Source of the DNA: Phaeobacter sp. CECT 5382
GTDB lineage: Bacteria > Pseudomonadota > Alphaproteobacteria > Rhodobacterales > Rhodobacteraceae
Assembly: GCF_001457775.1 (NCBI RefSeq)
Contig: NZ_CYSG01000012.1
Coordinates: forward strand, 1-64,000
Length of the DNA stretch: 64,000 nt
Direction of reading: 5' to 3'
The notes under the pieces are model-generated. The model saw only the letters and a program-made list of their open reading frames with translations, was not told where the DNA came from and ran no database searches. The position numbers were made by a program, and so were the translations under genes. Positions 35,404-44,385 of this stretch are shown here, piece after piece. Numbering within the stretch: the stretch's first letter is position 1; each line of letters starts with the position of its first letter.

Positions 35404-36120
35404 TCAGCCTTTCTTTCCAAGATAGACAGCGCGCAGGGTGGCATCCGCCATGACGCGATCAACGTGGTCTTCCATCAGCACTGAGCCCTGATGAAACACC
35501 GTCACAGTCTCGGCGATGGCGCGGATAAACTGCATGTCATGTTCGACAATCACCACGGCGGCAGTGCGGGTGAGGTCATGGATGATCTCGCTCATGCGGG
35601 CGACGTCTTCAGCGCTCATGCCCGCTGCGGGCTCGTCCAGCAGCACCAGCCAGGGATCGCCCACGGCCACCAGTCCCAGCTCCACCCTTTGACGCTCGCC
35701 ATGGGCCAGCATGCCCACATCCGTGCGCGCAATCGGCCCCAGCGCCAGACGTGCAATCATCGCATCGGTGCGCGCCGTGGCCTCGGCCACATCATGGAAC
35801 CGGCGGGCGGCGAGCCAGATGTTTTCAAACACTGTGAGTGCATCCATCACATTGGGCGTCTGGGTTTTGATCCCCACGCCAAGGGCCGCGATCTGATGCG
35901 GCTGCCAGCCGGTGACCTCTTGGCCGCGCATGTAAATGTGGCCTTCGCTAGGGGTGAGTAGGCCACTGACGCATTTGAAGAATGTGGATTTTCCCGCCCC
36001 ATTGGGGCCAATCAGGCAGCGCAACTCGCGCGATTGCAGTTTAAAATCGACGTTATTGCTGGCCACCACACCGCCAAAGCGCATGGTGAGGCCACGGGTT
36101 TCAAGCACGGTTTCAGCCAT
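35404..36120 (-). CDS. ABC transporter ATPase, LivG/UrtD type
   Basis: The 238-residue protein has Walker A GPNGAGKST at 38-46, signature LAHGERQRVELG and Walker B LVLLDEPAAGMS, together with the family-typical GLTMRFGGVVA opening. This is the LivG/UrtD-type ATPase, which pairs with the LivF/UrtE-type ATPase encoded downstream (here fused to an amidase). It overlaps the permease gene upstream by 8 bases. The pair energises the importer formed by the two permeases. Confidence 0.92.
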   Translation of the reverse strand: MAETVLETRGLTMRFGGVVASNNVDFKLQSRELRCLIGPNGAGKSTFFKCVSGLLTPSEGHIYMRGQEVTGWQPHQIAALGVGIKTQTPNVMDALTVFENIWLAARRFHDVAEATARTDAMIARLALGPIARTDVGMLAHGERQRVELGLVAVGDPWLVLLDEPAAGMSAEDVARMSEIIHDLTRTAAVVIVEHDMQFIRAIAETVTVFHQGSVLMEDHVDRVMADATLRAVYLGKKG

Positions 36121-37144
36121 GGTTGGATCTCCTCATGCGGCGGTTTTGGGGTTTGCGGCCAAAACGGCTGCGGCCAATGCTGGCGCGCCACAGTTGCGTC
36201 AGGGCAGGCAGCAGGCCCTTGGGCAGGAACAGCACAAACAGCACCAGAATGAGGCCGGTAATCAGCGTGTTGTCCACCAGGCTTTGCTGGCCCAGAAGGA
36301 ATTTCATATAGGCCAGACCTGCAGCCCCCAACACCGGCCCAAAACGGGTGCCAAGGCCACCAACGATGCACCAGATGATGATCTCGGCGGATTGGCCCAG
36401 CGAAAACAGACCCGGTGTGACGATCTCGCCCCAGTTGGCAAACAGCGCGCCTGCAAGGCCTGCGATGCCGCCGCCAATGGCAAAAAGAACGGTTTTTCGC
36501 GCCGCCACATCATAGCCCATCAGGGACATGCGGGTCTCGTTTTCGCGAATGCCCAGTGCGACGCGGCCAAAGCTGGAGCGTAAAAGCCAACTGACCAGAA
36601 GATAGACCAGCACCAGTGTCAGTGCACAAAGGTAGAAATATGCGTCCCCCCAGATATAGGCATCAGGGTCGCCGGGCACGTTGAGGGTCTGAAAGCCCGG
36701 GATACCGTTGAACCCACCCAGACGCGCGGAACCGATCTTGTAATGCGGCGCGGCGGTGGAGTTGATGAATTTGAACAGGATCAGGGTCACAACCAGGGTG
36801 ATCACCCCGAGATAGACATCCGTGAGCCGCCCGTAAAACATCATCGCCCCAAGCAGCAGCGCAAACCCGGCAGGCACGAGTACGGCCAGCAGCATCGGCA
36901 GGGTGCTTTCGCCGATATTGATTGCGGCGATGGCATAGGTATAGGCGCCCAGCCCAAAGAAGGCAGCTTGACCAAAGCATAAGATACCGCCAAAGCCCCA
37001 GATCAGGCCCAGGCTCAACCCCAGCATCCCGTAGATCACCAGAACGGTCAGCGTGTAGGTGCCAATCAGCATCGGCATCAGCCAGATCAGCCCTGCGGCG
37101 ACGGTTAGCGTCGTCAGGGTCTCTTGTTTCGCAGAGCGGTGCAT
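36113..37144 (-). CDS. ABC transporter permease, LivM/UrtC type
   Basis: The 343-residue membrane protein shows the LivM/UrtC pattern with about ten helices, including GLSLGLIWGFGGILCFGQAAFFGLGAY (given here only by its ends GLSLGL and FFGLGAY) and the conserved loop RENETRMSLMGYDVA that contacts the ATPase. It forms the channel with the LivH/UrtB-type permease, whose stop shares one base with this start. The C-terminal tail is basic (RSRFGRKPQNRRMRRS), typical of a cytoplasmic end. Confidence 0.9.
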   Translation of the reverse strand: MHRSAKQETLTTLTVAAGLIWLMPMLIGTYTLTVLVIYGMLGLSLGLIWGFGGILCFGQAAFFGLGAYTYAIAAINIGESTLPMLLAVLVPAGFALLLGAMMFYGRLTDVYLGVITLVVTLILFKFINSTAAPHYKIGSARLGGFNGIPGFQTLNVPGDPDAYIWGDAYFYLCALTLVLVYLLVSWLLRSSFGRVALGIRENETRMSLMGYDVAARKTVLFAIGGGIAGLAGALFANWGEIVTPGLFSLGQSAEIIIWCIVGGLGTRFGPVLGAAGLAYMKFLLGQQSLVDNTLITGLILVLFVLFLPKGLLPALTQLWRASIGRSRFGRKPQNRRMRRSNHG

Positions 37145-38010
37145 CAGAGCTTTCCCTTGAAGAAACGGCTGGTGATCCCCTGGGGCATCAGGCGCAGCAG
37201 GATGACGGCGGCGACCAGCAGGGCGACCTCTCCCATCACCGGCGATACCGCAAAGGTGAAGATCTGACTGACAATCCCAAAGGAGGTGGCAGAGCTGATC
37301 AGCCCGGCAATCAAGGCAGGCCCGCCCGCGATCACGGTGATGAATGATTTGGCGATATAGGCTCCGCCCGAGGTCGGCACGAGGCCCACCAAGGGCGCCA
37401 GCACAGCGCCCGCCAGCCCGGACAGGGCCGAGCCGCAGAAAAACGTCGCCATATAGATGCGGTCAGGGCTGTAGCCCAAGGCGGCGGCCATATCAGAACG
37501 CTGCATGGCCCCACGGGCAATAAGCCCGGCGCGTGATCCTTTGAGCACCGCCAAAAGCGCCAGCACCAACGCGATGGCGACCAGAATGATAAAGAAATTG
37601 TAGCCGTTGATCTGATAGGCTCCGACGGCAAAACCGGGGATCGGGGTGGAAATCCCGGTGGTTGTATTGCCAAAGATCATCGTGGCGGCCCCGATGAAAA
37701 ACAGGCTCAGCCCCCAGGTCGCCAGCATGGTATCCACCAAACGTCCATAAAGATGGCGGATCACCAGGCGTTCGACCACCAGCCCGATCAGGCCGACGAT
37801 CAGGGGCGCAATCACCAGCATCGCAACAAAGACATTCACCCCCAGGCTGGTCGCTGTGATGGTGGCATAGCCGCCCAGCATCATGAATTCACCATGGGCG
37901 AGGTTGATGACCTTCATCATGCCAAAAACCACCGCTAGCCCGGCGCTGATCAGCACCAGCGTGGCCACGGCATAAAGCATTTCTATCAAGATGACGAAAC
38001 TGAGATCCAT
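37144..38010 (-). CDS. ABC transporter permease, LivH/UrtB type
   Basis: This 288-residue protein has about eight membrane helices and the LivH/UrtB landmarks AGLAVVFGMMKVINLAHGEF near the N-terminus and the RSDMAAALGYSPDRIY loop. Its partner is the downstream LivM/UrtC-type permease. The gene starts 84 bases after the binding-protein gene and overlaps the next by one base. Substrate class (amide, urea-like or amino acid) follows from the whole operon, not from this protein alone. Confidence 0.9.
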   Translation of the reverse strand: MDLSFVILIEMLYAVATLVLISAGLAVVFGMMKVINLAHGEFMMLGGYATITATSLGVNVFVAMLVIAPLIVGLIGLVVERLVIRHLYGRLVDTMLATWGLSLFFIGAATMIFGNTTTGISTPIPGFAVGAYQINGYNFFIILVAIALVLALLAVLKGSRAGLIARGAMQRSDMAAALGYSPDRIYMATFFCGSALSGLAGAVLAPLVGLVPTSGGAYIAKSFITVIAGGPALIAGLISSATSFGIVSQIFTFAVSPVMGEVALLVAAVILLRLMPQGITSRFFKGKL

Positions 38011-38094
38011 AATTGTGCCAGTCTTCCTATACGTTCCCCGTTTTGGTCAGGGCCGCTTGATGCTGCCCTGACCTGATGCATGTGACAGCGGGCG

Positions 38095-39318
38095 TCAGAT
38101 CTGGATTTCGTATTGGGTGTTGTCATTGGGATTGGTGCCCAGATCGCAGACCGCCTGCGTGTCAATCGGCTGGCGCTGCGGCAGGGTTTCGATCACCTGC
38201 ATCTTCTGACCCTTGAACTCCATCAGATGCACGTCAAGCACCGCATGATGGGTTTTGGCATCCACGGTGATCTTGCCGCTGGGCCCATCGATCGAGATGC
38301 CGCTCTCCATCGCTGCGATCAATGCGTCACGATCCAGCGAGCCCGCCATATCCACGGCTTTGGCCCAGGTCTTGACGCCCTGATAGGTCGACACGGCTGT
38401 TTCATGGATGTTGTCGCTGCTGCCATAGGCTTTAGCCCAGGCCGCCTTGAAGGCGGTGTTGGCGGGTGTGTCCAGTTCCTGGCTGTAGTTATAGGCGACC
38501 ATGATGCCGTCCCCTTCTTCGGCAGTCAGCACCTTTTGCTCGTTGCCAACCCCCAGCGTGGTCGAGGCCAGCGGGATTTTGCCCTTCATGCCAGCGGCAG
38601 CCCATTGACGGAAGAAGCTTAGATGTGCGCCGCCTACGAGTGGGGCGATCACCAGATCCGGCGCCGCGCCCTGGATTTTGGCCAGGGTGGAGCCAAAGTC
38701 GCTGACGTCCAGTGGGAAGAAGTCAGTGCCGACAACTTCGCCGCCATTGTCGGCAACAAATTTCTGGATCCAGCGCGCGGTGATCTGGCCGTAGTTGTAA
38801 TCAGCCGCAAGAATATAGACTTTTTTGCCGGCCGCTTTGCCCATGGCATAGGGCACCAGGGCTTCGACCTGCTGCGCCGGGGTGACGCCATTGATGAAGA
38901 TGTTGCGATCGCAGACGCCGCCTTCATAGAGCACGTTGTAGAAATAGGGGGTTTTGGTCTTGCGCATGGTCTGGCGGATCGCCTCGCGCGAGGCAGACAA
39001 GATACCACCATGCACCACATCGACGCGATCCTGACGGGTCAGCTGTTGACCATATTGCGAATAGAGCGCCATGTCGGATTGGGTGTCATAGGCAAAAACC
39101 TCGACCTCGCGGCCAAGGATCCCCCCGGCGGCATTGATCTCTTGTACCGCCAGGCGCACGGCCTGATCCATCGGTTTGCCGTAGGCATCAAAGATGCCAG
39201 AGGTGTCGTGAATGGCCCCCAGTTTGATGCTGTCTGCGGCAAAAGCTGCGCGCGGCAGTAGTGGGCTGGCCGTGAGCGCCGCAGCGGCGCCAAGGAAATT
39301 TCGTCTGTTCAGAGACAT
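38095..39318 (-). CDS. ABC transporter substrate-binding protein, amide/urea type
   Basis: The 407-residue protein begins with a twin-arginine-like signal (SLNRRNFLGAAAAL) cleaved near AAFAADS. The mature part is a Peripla_BP_6-type receptor resembling AmiC, FmdD and UrtA, with IKLGAIHDTSGIFDAYG and YNVLYEGGVCDRN, rather than the amino-acid receptor LivJ. The TPxFYNxLYEGG-like segment is what I associate with short-chain amide or urea binding. It should deliver ligand to the two permeases encoded downstream. A cytoplasmic paralogue is encoded at 41150-42265. Confidence 0.88.
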   Translation of the reverse strand: MSLNRRNFLGAAAALTASPLLPRAAFAADSIKLGAIHDTSGIFDAYGKPMDQAVRLAVQEINAAGGILGREVEVFAYDTQSDMALYSQYGQQLTRQDRVDVVHGGILSASREAIRQTMRKTKTPYFYNVLYEGGVCDRNIFINGVTPAQQVEALVPYAMGKAAGKKVYILAADYNYGQITARWIQKFVADNGGEVVGTDFFPLDVSDFGSTLAKIQGAAPDLVIAPLVGGAHLSFFRQWAAAGMKGKIPLASTTLGVGNEQKVLTAEEGDGIMVAYNYSQELDTPANTAFKAAWAKAYGSSDNIHETAVSTYQGVKTWAKAVDMAGSLDRDALIAAMESGISIDGPSGKITVDAKTHHAVLDVHLMEFKGQKMQVIETLPQRQPIDTQAVCDLGTNPNDNTQYEIQI

Positions 39319-39353
39319 GGTATCATCCTCCGTTAGGGTCTGTTGGGGGTTGG

Positions 39354-39380
39354 AAAAAAAGGGGTGACTTTAGGCGTCAC
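39354..39380 (-). terminator. Weak terminator or attenuator between flotillin and binding-protein genes
   Basis: Read leftward, GTGAC (39380-39376) and GTCAC (39368-39364) form a 5-bp stem with a 7-base loop, followed after CCC by seven T. The stem is short, so partial termination is more likely than a full stop; its upstream arm overlaps the flotillin stop codon. Confidence 0.4.
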
Positions 39381-41047
39381 TCTTTGGGTTTGTCAGAAGT
39401 GGGCGGAGCAGGCTTTGTGTCTTTGGCTCTGATGCGGTTGGCATAATCCGCCGTGCGCCCGGCAAGATTCGCGTCAAAGTCGAGACCGATTTCTTCGCCC
39501 ATCTGCTTCATCGCGGGCAGGCGCACCGCCATGCCGAGGATCTGATCCATTGCTGCCCCAAAGGCTCCGTCGACGCCTTCGACTGTACCGCCTGTGCCGG
39601 TCTGGCCACCCATGCCACCGACACCGCCGATCTGGTTGATGCGGATCGAGTCGATTTTCTCGACGGGTTTCATCATCTGGGTCATGATTTCCGGCATCCG
39701 GTCCAGTTTGCGCTCTTCCAGACGCATGCGGATCACGGCATCGCTCAGGGCGTTTTCAGCACTGTGAAGCGCGGCGCGGCCTTTGGCTTCGGCCTCCATC
39801 ACCTGCTGCGTGGCTGCGGCCTCAGATGCCTTGGCTTTGGCATCGGCCTGGGCGCGTGCCAGTAATGTTTCGACATCGCTTTTGACGCGGGCCGCCTCCA
39901 ACGCGCTGTCTTTGTCTTGCTGCATCAGGGCCATTTCACGCTCGCGGGTATTGATGGCCCGGTCTTTTTGCGCCTGCACTTCTTCGGCGGCCAGGATGAC
40001 CTGCGCCCGAGAGGCTTCTGCGGCAGCCTTCGCTTCGGCCTCCTCAGTGCGTTTGCGCGCCAGCTGGATTTCAGTGTCGATCTTGGCCTGTTCCAGCGTT
40101 AGAAGGGCGGCCATTTCTGCCTGTCGCAAGGCCTCGTCGCTGTGTACCTGCGCTGTTTTCGTCGCCTGTTCCTGCGCAATGCGAGCTGCTTCGGCATCCT
40201 GGCGGGCACTGGCGTGGGCTTCGTCTGCGCGGGCATTGGCCAGAGCTTCGGTTCGGGCGAGATGCTCCGTCTGGGCGATTTCTGCCTCGCGTTCTGCCTG
40301 GTGTAATTCCAACTGGCGCTGATGCTGTGTCAGGCGATATTCCCGCACGGCAATTTCAGCGCTGGTTTCTGCGGCAACACGGGCCTTGCGCTCATCCGCG
40401 ATCAGCTCTGCCAAATGGCGCATTCCTTTGGCGTTGAAGGCGTTGTTTTCGTTCATCTGCGCAAGATCGCTTTGATCGACGCTCACCAACGAGGCGGAAA
40501 CCAGCGTCAGGCCAAGCCGCGCTGCCTGATCCTCGACCATAGCGGCGACCCCACTGGTGAATCCGGCGCGGTCCAGGTGGATTTCGTCCAGATTGCGGGT
40601 GGCTGCCAGTGTCTGGATCGCATTGCTGAGCGGGCCTGCGAGAACCTCGGAAATGGCCTCGCCGCTGCGGGCAATGCGGTGACCCAGCGCCTGGGCTGCG
40701 GTGGCGATGCTGTCGGCCTCCGGAGCGACACGCAGCTCAAACTCCATCTCGATATCGGCGCGCAGCTGGTCGCGGGTCAACACCGCCTGCGGGCCTGTTC
40801 GGGTGCTGTTCAATGCGGTGGCTTGCATCGACACCCGCTGCAGCTGATGGAGGATCGGCAGGGCGATACAGCCACCATCCGTGAGAACGCGGCGACCGCC
40901 TAAGCCGGTGCGTACCAGTGCTGTCTCGAGGCTCGCCTTGGCGAAGAAATTCTGTAGAAACCAGATGCCAATCAGCGCCGTGATAATGAATGCAACAAGT
41001 GCCAGTGCCCAGATCAAACCCGTTCCTCCCAATCCTGTCTGACCCAA
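39377..41047 (-). CDS. Flotillin-like SPFH domain protein
   Basis: The 556-residue protein has one N-terminal membrane helix (about residues 11-33), an SPFH/band-7 region (about 35-200, with GGCIALPILHQLQRVSMQ), a long Ala/Glu/Arg-rich coiled coil (about 215-440) and a Gly-rich segment GGVGGMGGQTGTGG near the C-terminus. This is the flotillin/YqiK layout; such proteins oligomerise on membranes and organise microdomains and other membrane proteins. Usual neighbours are NfeD-like proteins, but none is present; instead it heads an ABC importer operon on the same strand, 58 bases upstream. A functional link to importer placement is inference. Confidence 0.88.
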   Translation of the reverse strand: MGQTGLGGTGLIWALALVAFIITALIGIWFLQNFFAKASLETALVRTGLGGRRVLTDGGCIALPILHQLQRVSMQATALNSTRTGPQAVLTRDQLRADIEMEFELRVAPEADSIATAAQALGHRIARSGEAISEVLAGPLSNAIQTLAATRNLDEIHLDRAGFTSGVAAMVEDQAARLGLTLVSASLVSVDQSDLAQMNENNAFNAKGMRHLAELIADERKARVAAETSAEIAVREYRLTQHQRQLELHQAEREAEIAQTEHLARTEALANARADEAHASARQDAEAARIAQEQATKTAQVHSDEALRQAEMAALLTLEQAKIDTEIQLARKRTEEAEAKAAAEASRAQVILAAEEVQAQKDRAINTREREMALMQQDKDSALEAARVKSDVETLLARAQADAKAKASEAAATQQVMEAEAKGRAALHSAENALSDAVIRMRLEERKLDRMPEIMTQMMKPVEKIDSIRINQIGGVGGMGGQTGTGGTVEGVDGAFGAAMDQILGMAVRLPAMKQMGEEIGLDFDANLAGRTADYANRIRAKDTKPAPPTSDKPKE

Positions 41048-41094
41048 TGCAATTGCGCAGTGGGCCCGGTTGACCTAACGGTGGGAGAATTTAG

Positions 41095-41127
41095 TTTCCA
41101 ATTCAAGTAAAATGTTTGAATTGGAAA
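41095..41127. promoter_or_regulatory. Perfect 12-bp inverted repeat upstream of the flotillin gene
   Basis: TTTCCAATTCAA at 41095-41106 and its exact complement TTGAATTGGAAA at 41116-41127 are separated by 9 bases, 48 to 80 bases before the flotillin start. A half-site, TTTCCAAGTCAA at 42348-42359 (11 of 12 identical), lies just upstream of the marR-type gene. This supports an operator for that regulator; no U-run follows, so it is not an obvious terminator of the gene ending at 41150. Confidence 0.55.
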
Positions 41128-41149
41128 TTAATAATTGTAATGATATGAT

Positions 41150-42265
41150 TTATAACATTTTTACGATGTTAAACTGAAGTCCATCGGCCCGTGCTAGATA
41201 GACCGGTGCACGGCTGTTGCCAGTTTGATGGCCCAAGTGGCGCCCGCTTTTATGCGCAACCGGCAGCGGATCATGGGCGCCTTTTTGCTGCCAAACCCCC
41301 GGATGCGCCCCGATCAGGCCCGCAAGATAATGCACCCCCTCATAAGTCGACTGACCCAGAGCATTGAGCACCGGCGCCTGCGGGCCATGCAGGGCGTAAT
41401 AGCGCTCTTTGAAAGCGGCATTTGCCTCGGTGGGCAGGACGCCAAAATAGGTCGAAGCCGAAAACAGACGCTGCAGATTGGCGGAGCCACAGGCCAAAAG
41501 CCCGTTTTCCTCGAGCGCGCAGGACAGCCGGATCATGCGCCGATGCAGATCTGCCCGCCCAAAGGCGCGATTGAAATCAACGGCGTCCTGACCCACCAGT
41601 GACAGCAAAACCGCCTCGGCACCCGAACTGGCCAGCTCTTCGACCAGAGCATTCATCCGCCGCAGCCCAAAGGGAACATAGCGTTCCATAGCGAGACCGG
41701 CCCCCATGTCCTGCAGGCAGGATTTGGCAAAACTATGCGAGCTGCGCGGCCAGACATAATCGTTGCCGATCAGGGCCCAGGATTTGGGGCGGTAGGTGTG
41801 CTGCAGGTGGGTGAGGGCCGGGCGCAGCTGTTCCGCCGGGGTTTCGCCAATGGCATAGAGCCCGGCGGTGGTTTCACCGCCCTCATAGAGTGGCGTGTAG
41901 ATATAGGGCACCCGCTGGCGCACGACCTTGCTCAGCTGTTGCCGGACCGCGCTGATATGCATACCGACGATGGCGTCAATTGCTGCGGTGTCGATCAGCC
42001 GGTTGATCACCTGTTCGATGGGTTCTTCGGCTTCGAGTGCTGCGTCAATCATGATCAGCTGAACCTTGCGCCCGGCGATGCCACCGCTGGCGTTCAGCTC
42101 CTTGGCCGCGACCTGGGCGCTGGAAATGCAAGACGGTGCCCAGATCCCGGCAGAGCCGCAGAGCGGTATCAACAGGGCAACCCGAAAGGCTTCGTTGCGG
42201 CCAAGATGGCTACGGCTGTGCAGATCCGCCAGCTCGATCGGCATTTTTGGTTGCATCAGCGTCAT
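41150..42265 (-). CDS. AmiC-like ligand-binding protein without signal peptide
   Basis: The 371-residue protein has the periplasmic-binding fold of the AmiC/FmdD/UrtA group (VALLIPLCGSAGIWAPSC, YIYTPLYEGGETTAGLYAIG, ALIGNDYVWPRSS), related to the operon receptor at 38095. Its N-terminus (MTLMQPKMPIELADLHSRS) is polar with no signal peptide, so it should stay in the cytoplasm like Pseudomonas AmiC, the amide sensor that controls the antiterminator AmiR. No AmiR is encoded nearby; a MarR regulator is divergent. A sensor role is therefore inferred; an alternative is a receptor whose start is misjudged. Confidence 0.75.
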   Translation of the reverse strand: MTLMQPKMPIELADLHSRSHLGRNEAFRVALLIPLCGSAGIWAPSCISSAQVAAKELNASGGIAGRKVQLIMIDAALEAEEPIEQVINRLIDTAAIDAIVGMHISAVRQQLSKVVRQRVPYIYTPLYEGGETTAGLYAIGETPAEQLRPALTHLQHTYRPKSWALIGNDYVWPRSSHSFAKSCLQDMGAGLAMERYVPFGLRRMNALVEELASSGAEAVLLSLVGQDAVDFNRAFGRADLHRRMIRLSCALEENGLLACGSANLQRLFSASTYFGVLPTEANAAFKERYYALHGPQAPVLNALGQSTYEGVHYLAGLIGAHPGVWQQKGAHDPLPVAHKSGRHLGHQTGNSRAPVYLARADGLQFNIVKML

Positions 42266-42393
42266 TCTGCCCAGGGCCCCTCAACCCGTTTTCGCGGCCG
42301 TTTTCGCGAAACAGTGACCGAGATCGCAACATTGCAATTGAAATTACTTTCCAAGTCAAATAAATTCGACCTGTCAGCGTTCAGGTGAGATCC

Positions 42394-42819
42394 ATGACCC
42401 TTCAAGACAGCCCATTTCACAGGCAGATTTCCTACGCCCTAGCGGCGGCGCACCGCAAAGTTGCGCAGGGGTTGACTGCGCGTCTGAAAAAACACGGGGT
42501 CCAGATTGAAGCCTGGCGGGTGATGGAGCTGCTGGATGGCGATGCGCGCCTCACCATGGGGGAGCTGGCCAAAGCGGCCTTGATCAATCCGCCGACGCTG
42601 AGCAAGCTTGTGGATCGTATGGTGTCGGATGGGTTGGTGCATCGCCAGATCGCGGATGAGGACCATCGCCAGATCAATCTGTTGCTCACGGATCTAGGTC
42701 GTCTGCGCATGTTGCAGATCCGCGAAGATGTGGTGCAACAGGATCTGCAGTTGCGCGATCAGATGGCGCAGGAAGACAGCAAACAACTGCTGGAGCTGTT
42801 GAGCCGTCTGGCCGGGTAG
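42394..42819 (+). CDS. MarR family transcriptional regulator
   Basis: The 141-residue protein has the MarR winged helix: WRVMELLDGDARLTMGELA, then NPPTLSKLVDRMVSDGLV as recognition region and the wing DEDHRQINLLLTDLG. The start at 42394 follows AGGTGA five bases upstream; a GTG nine bases earlier is possible. It is divergent from the AmiC-like gene and shares a sequence element with the region upstream of the flotillin gene, so it is the likely regulator of the importer operon. Members usually repress and release DNA on binding small aromatic or amphipathic ligands. Confidence 0.88.
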   Translation: MTLQDSPFHRQISYALAAAHRKVAQGLTARLKKHGVQIEAWRVMELLDGDARLTMGELAKAALINPPTLSKLVDRMVSDGLVHRQIADEDHRQINLLLTDLGRLRMLQIREDVVQQDLQLRDQMAQEDSKQLLELLSRLAG

Positions 42820-43007
42820 CTGCCGCTGGGAGCAGCTGCACAAACCGGTCTGGCGGTCTGGTTTCGGGCAAAATTATTACAGCGCTATTCTTCTTTGAAA
42901 TTCTGACGCAATATCCGACGGAAACGCGCCGGTGTTCCGTGTCTGGTTGTGGTGCTCTTTTACCTTGGGCACCCGCTGAGCTGGACCAATGTCAGAAAGT
43001 AGCCTTG

Positions 43008-44384
43008 ATGAACCTTCGCCCCCTTCTTGTTATTCCCCCTGTTGTACTTGGTGTTCTGGGGTTCATATGGATGACCTCCCGTCCGGTCTCAGAAGGGGCT
43101 GCCCCACCAGAGACGGCATTGGTGGTTCGGGTGTCGCCCGTGGAGCCGCGCGCGATCATTGCCACAGCCACGGGGTTCGGTCGGGTGGTCGCCGAGCACA
43201 GCTGGTCCGCCATCGCAGAGGTCCAGGGGCGGGTTACCGGGGTTTTGCCGGGGTTGGATATCGGTAGCATCGTGGAAAAAGGCACGGTGCTAGTCGAGAT
43301 TGATCAGACCGACAATGAACTGTCGCGGCAAAAGACCCTGGCCAATATCACAGCAGTTCAGGCCGACCTGGCAGAGCTGGCCCGACAGGAAGAAAACTCA
43401 GAGCGTCTGCTGAAGGTCGAAACCCGTATTCTTGAAGTGGCCGACGCAGAGCTGGCGCGGGTGCAATCCCTGTTGGAGCGAGGCGCAGGCACTCAGGCCA
43501 CTGTAGATACAGCGGAAAAAGCGCTTTTGGCGCAGCAAACCTCGGTCACCGATCTGGCCAATACGCTGGCGCTATATCCGGCTCAGGAGGACGCGTTGCG
43601 GGCAACCCTTTTGGTGCGTCAAGCGGAGCTCGCGGAAGCAGAGCGTGCCTTGGAAAAATCGACCATCGTGGCCCCGTTTCGCGGTCGCGTCGCCAGTATG
43701 GATGCCGAGGTCGGCCAGTTCGTCGGCACTGGAGACAACCTGTTGTCACTGGACAGCACCGCGGCTGCCGAGGTGACAGCCGAAGTGCAGCCCACCAGTT
43801 TTGGCCCAGTTGTCTTTTCGGCGATAGAGACTTCTTTTCTGGAACAGGGCACCTTTGATACCAGCCAATTTATCGAAACTTTGCAACGCCTTGGCGTTCA
43901 GGCCAGAGTGGAGCTGACCACCTCTGATGCGTTTGATGGCTGGGAGGCAGAAATTGTTCGACTGCGCGGGACGATGGATGCGGAAACCGGCACTATGGGT
44001 ATTGTTGTCCGGGTGGCCGATCCGCTGACCTCGCAGCCCGGAATGCGCAGGCCGCCGCTTCATACCGGCAGTTTCGTCCGCGTGGTGTTTTCCAGTGCCC
44101 CCCGTGCAGGCAGCATAGCCGTGCCCCGACATGCCGTTCATGTAACAGATCAGGGGCACCCCTTTGTCTACATAGCAGATGTCGAGGATCGTCTGGCCAT
44201 CCGCGAAGTCACACTGGGCCAGGTGATTGGCGGCGAGGTTCTCATCCGGTCCGGGCTGGCGGGCGGCGAAACTCTGATACTGGGACAGCCGAGCCCGCCG
44301 GTGTTGGGCATGAAGCTGACACCGATCTCTGATGCGCAAACTGGGGCGGATAACACCGCAGCGGTTTCGGGCGAAGGAAACTGA
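43008..44384 (+). CDS. RND efflux periplasmic adaptor (membrane fusion protein)
   Basis: From ATG 43008 the protein has 458 residues. It has an N-terminal membrane anchor (LRPLLVIPPVVLGVLGFIWM), a biotinyl/lipoyl-like half (EVQGRVTGVLPGLDIGSIVEKG), a helical hairpin with long heptad-like stretches (about residues 95-210), and beta-barrel and membrane-proximal domains. It bridges the inner-membrane RND pump encoded next to an outer-membrane channel not present here. Its stop is two bases before the pump start. The frame extends 23 codons upstream but without a ribosome binding site. Confidence 0.88.
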   Translation: MNLRPLLVIPPVVLGVLGFIWMTSRPVSEGAAPPETALVVRVSPVEPRAIIATATGFGRVVAEHSWSAIAEVQGRVTGVLPGLDIGSIVEKGTVLVEIDQTDNELSRQKTLANITAVQADLAELARQEENSERLLKVETRILEVADAELARVQSLLERGAGTQATVDTAEKALLAQQTSVTDLANTLALYPAQEDALRATLLVRQAELAEAERALEKSTIVAPFRGRVASMDAEVGQFVGTGDNLLSLDSTAAAEVTAEVQPTSFGPVVFSAIETSFLEQGTFDTSQFIETLQRLGVQARVELTTSDAFDGWEAEIVRLRGTMDAETGTMGIVVRVADPLTSQPGMRRPPLHTGSFVRVVFSSAPRAGSIAVPRHAVHVTDQGHPFVYIADVEDRLAIREVTLGQVIGGEVLIRSGLAGGETLILGQPSPPVLGMKLTPISDAQTGADNTAAVSGEGN

Positions 44385-44385
44385 T

